DNA from: CAIPAT01 sp041665605
GTDB taxonomy: Bacteria > Verrucomicrobiota > Lentisphaeria > Victivallales > Victivallaceae
NCBI GenBank assembly: GCA_041665605.1
Contig: JBAYIO010000168.1
Location: forward strand, 1 to 5,966
Reading direction: 5' to 3'
Length of the DNA stretch: 5,966 nt
The number at the start of each line of letters is the position of its first letter. The first letter of the stretch is position 1. Both the position numbers and the translations under genes were made by a program. Under the pieces are notes generated by a model, which saw only the letters and a program-made list of their open reading frames with translations, was not told the origin of the DNA and searched no databases. Of the stretch, positions 5,613 to 5,966 are shown piece by piece.

Positions 5613-5966
5613 CTATTTTGCAATGACGAAAATCTTTTCCAGAATGTTGTTGCTTTCGTTTGCTTCCGTGACCTTGCCCGTGCTGTCGGCAACCACCCTC
5701 ACCTTGCAGGTTCCGGCTGTGGTGGTGACGTTGTTCAATTTTAATGCAACAGTCGCGCCTTTCGCCAGATCATCGTAGTTTACGATACCGGCCGGACTGC
5801 CGTTGACATAAACCGCCGCAGTCTGCGCGCCGGCGCCGGCCGTGGTCGGCCCGACCCCGGCATTGGCGATGGTGAAGTTCACCGTCACTTTCCCCGCTTT
5901 GGTTGAAGACAGCGTGATTGCAGTCACTTTCAGATCCGGACGGTTGTCCAGGAAAAACGCGGCTGA
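5613..5966 (-). CDS. CARDB-domain protein, C-terminal end (partial, cut by window edge)
   Basis: The frame is open from the right edge of the window to TAG 5613-5615 and gives 117 residues; the true start lies outside. The visible part is a single CARDB domain (an Ig-like beta-sandwich found in bacterial surface and secreted proteins): the opening PDLKVTAITLSSTKAGKV, the central TIANAGVGPTTAGAG, AVYVNGSPAGIVNYDDLAKG, and the closing VVADSTGKVTEANESNN, followed by a short hydrophobic tail IFVIAK. A GTG inside the domain should not be taken as the start. CARDB domains usually lie in large extracellular proteins as spacers or binding modules. It is codirectional with GH130, 57 bp upstream, so it may be the previous gene of an operon or simply an adjacent surface-protein gene. 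The domain call is strong; the role of the whole protein is unknown. Confidence 0.88.
   Translation of the reverse strand, partial: SAAFFLDNRPDLKVTAITLSSTKAGKVTVNFTIANAGVGPTTAGAGAQTAAVYVNGSPAGIVNYDDLAKGATVALKLNNVTTTAGTCKVRVVADSTGKVTEANESNNILEKIFVIAK

Noticed and set aside
5613..5927. Complete small protein starting at the GTG at 5927
   Set aside because: The frame stays open to the window edge, and the CARDB domain begins upstream of that GTG (PDLKV), so the gene is truncated by the window.

Overview
The window has two contrasting halves. The right half (about 1497-5966) is an ordinary carbohydrate-degradation locus, all on the minus strand. The left half (1-1490) is a decayed accessory region with a truncated phage terminase and a dense mosaic of short repeats. 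A secreted LamG plus DUF6067/GH123-like protein, a GH130 phosphorylase and a CARDB-domain surface protein, next to prophage debris and intergenic repeats, suggest a Gram-negative polysaccharide degrader of the PVC group (Lentisphaerota, Kiritimatiellota or Planctomycetota). That placement is inference from gene content; no rRNA or marker gene is present.

Layout: 1-113 holds the probable 3' end of a plus-strand gene cut by the window edge. 114-266 is AT-rich and non-coding, with small hairpins. 267-449 encodes the first ~61 residues of a phage terminase large subunit (Walker A GGSRSGKT), after which the reading frame runs into repeats and stops at 578. From 503 to about 1224 lies a mosaic of three modules: (i) 9-bp G/C-rich minisatellites in both orientations, (ii) a 28-bp sequence containing a perfect 7-bp-stem hairpin, present six times and mostly spaced at 78 bp, and (iii) a 16-bp junction sequence closing each C-rich array. 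The hairpin blocks carry three, two and one copies in order. 1298-1486 holds a weak minus-strand coding remnant, followed by a GC-rich hairpin at 1450-1475 that may terminate the minus-strand operon.

The minus-strand genes read from right to left: a CARDB protein (C-terminal end only), a cytoplasmic GH130 glycoside phosphorylase (315 aa) and a large exported LamG plus DUF6067-like putative glycoside hydrolase (1012 aa). The gaps are short (57 and 72 bp), so co-transcription is plausible, with a possible internal promoter before GH130. A reasonable model, which is inference, is that the exported protein attacks a glycan outside the cytoplasm and GH130 phosphorolyses imported beta-mannoside-type oligosaccharides.

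The item most worth attention is the modular repeat cluster beside the broken terminase. It looks like an amplifying, non-coding, structure-forming repeat family. It is not a CRISPR array, because its 'spacers' are almost identical.
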